From positions 1 through 7,105 of the forward strand of contig CAIPNN010000256.1 in the NCBI GenBank assembly GCA_903866425.1: 7,105 nucleotides of DNA. Direction: 5' to 3'. Source of the DNA: an uncultured Actinomycetes bacterium (GTDB lineage Bacteria; Actinomycetota; Thermoleophilia; Miltoncostaeales; Miltoncostaeaceae). Below, in pieces: positions 6,283 through 7,105 of this stretch. The notes under the pieces were generated by a model. The model was not told where the DNA came from. It ran no database searches and saw nothing but the letters and a program-made list of their open reading frames with translations. The position numbers and the translations under genes were made by a program. Every line of letters begins with the position of its first letter. The stretch's first letter is position 1.

Positions 6283-7105
6283 CCGAGCAGGAGGGCGGGG
6301 AGGGACGTGCCGCGTTTGCGGCGCTGTTTGGGCTTGACGCACCCGCGATGGATGCCGAGCCCGAGGAGGGCGGCAAGCGCGGCCTGTTCCGGCGCCTCAA
6401 GGAGAACCTCACCAAGCCCCGCCAGGCCATCTCGCCCCAGCTGGCCGGCGTGTACCAGGCGAAGCTGGTGTCTGAGGACACCTGGGAAGAGCTGGAAGAG
6501 GCGCTGATCACCGCCGATTGCGGTGTGCCCGCCACCATGGATCTGGTGGAGGCACTGCGCGAGGAGGCCGCGCAGGGGCGCATTACCTCAGGCCCGGGGC
6601 TCGCCCGGGCGCTCACCGATGAGATCGGCAACCGCCTGGCATCGGAGCCCCCGCGTATCGCGCTGGGTGACGAGCCCACGGTCATTCTGGTGGTGGGTGT
6701 GAACGGCAGCGGCAAGACCACCACCATCGGCAAGCTGGCGAATCAGTTGGCATCGCTGGGCCAGAAGGTGGTCATCGGCGCCGGCGACACCTTCCGTGCC
6801 GCAGCGGTGGAGCAGCTTCAGGTGTGGGCTGAGCGGTCGGGTGCCGACATCGTGCGCCAGTCGCCCGGGGCCGACCCCGGAGCCGTGGCCTTCGACGCCG
6901 TGGTTGCCGGCAAGTCCCGCAACGCCGACGTGGTCATCATCGACACCGCGGGTCGCCTGCAGACCCAGCACAACCTCATGGAGGAGCTGCGCAAGGTGCA
7001 CGGGGTCACGGGCAAGGCCATGGATGGCGCGCCGCACCACGTGCTGCTGGTCATCGACAGCACCACGGGCCAGAACGGCCTGTCGCAGGCCAAGTTGTTC
7101 TCGGA
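6279..7105 (+). CDS. ftsY: Signal recognition particle receptor FtsY (partial, 3' end beyond window)
   Basis: FtsY is the SRP receptor GTPase that docks ribosome-nascent chain complexes at the inner membrane. The 275 residues present include a short acidic N-terminal region (1-32), an amphipathic-looking lipid-binding stretch GLFRRLKENLTK (35-46), the N domain with EDTWEELEEALITADCGV (about 66-83), and most of the G domain: G1 GVNGSGKTTT (140-149), DTFRAAAVEQL (170-180), G3 DTAGRLQT (222-229) and the SRP-GTPase motif DSTTGQNGL (260-268). TKxD and the C-terminal helix lie past the right edge. ATG at 6279 overlaps the smc stop as ATGA, which implies translational coupling. The acidic A domain is minimal compared with E. 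coli, as in many Gram-positives. FtsY is favoured over Ffh because the N-terminus has the basic GLFRRLKE stretch. Confidence 0.96.
   Translation, partial: MTEQEGGEGRAAFAALFGLDAPAMDAEPEEGGKRGLFRRLKENLTKPRQAISPQLAGVYQAKLVSEDTWEELEEALITADCGVPATMDLVEALREEAAQGRITSGPGLARALTDEIGNRLASEPPRIALGDEPTVILVVGVNGSGKTTTIGKLANQLASLGQKVVIGAGDTFRAAAVEQLQVWAERSGADIVRQSPGADPGAVAFDAVVAGKSRNADVVIIDTAGRLQTQHNLMEELRKVHGVTGKAMDGAPHHVLLVIDSTTGQNGLSQAKLFS

Noticed and set aside
1..7105. Search for CRISPR repeats, tRNA/rRNA genes, insertion sequences or phage genes
   Set aside because: All sequence is accounted for by housekeeping genes and short gaps; no repeat arrays, transposase motifs or cloverleaf structures were seen.

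Overview
This is a GC-rich window, densely packed with genes that all lie on the plus strand. It carries a conserved bacterial housekeeping cluster: end of an unidentified gene - DUF177/YceD - rpmF - plsX - acpP - rnc - smc - ftsY (running off the right edge). High GC, frequent TTG/GTG starts, the DUF177-rpmF-rnc-smc-ftsY order and a DEVEAALDDAN Walker B/D-loop in SMC all point to an actinobacterium (Actinomycetota). The DUF177 N-terminus (a DLRRLGL-type opening) and the RNase III sequence (YERLEFLGDAV, with no Asp at one metal-ligand position) resemble, from memory, deep-branching lineages such as Thermoleophilia more than Streptomyces or Mycobacterium. That placement is inference.

Layout: 1-72 is the acidic C-terminal tail of an unidentified protein. 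77-658 is DUF177, a Cys-rich protein linked to ribosome/23S rRNA biology. 712-891 is ribosomal protein L32. 905-1915 is PlsX and 2003-2251 is acyl carrier protein, separated by an 87-base gap that holds the only notable non-coding structure: an 8-bp perfect hairpin followed by T-enriched sequence, then small competing hairpins over the acpP ribosome binding site. 2295-2945 is RNase III, 2950-6282 is the SMC chromosome-organising ATPase, and from 6279 FtsY, the SRP receptor GTPase, starts in a 4-base ATGA overlap with smc. The largest gap is 87 bases, so there is no unexplained intergenic region.

The genes couple ribosome assembly and RNA processing (DUF177, L32, RNase III), phospholipid and fatty-acid precursor supply (PlsX, ACP), chromosome organisation (SMC) and membrane protein targeting (FtsY). 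Spacing is 4 bases, 53, 13, 87, 43, 4 and an overlap, which fits one growth-linked operon with a possible regulatory break before acpP. Genes that often sit in this cluster elsewhere (fabD, fabH, mutM) are absent.

I do not see a novel system, mobile element, CRISPR array, tRNA or rRNA. The points most worth checking are the missing acidic metal ligand and the unclear start of RNase III, the altered glycine motif in a compact SMC hinge, and the acpP leader.
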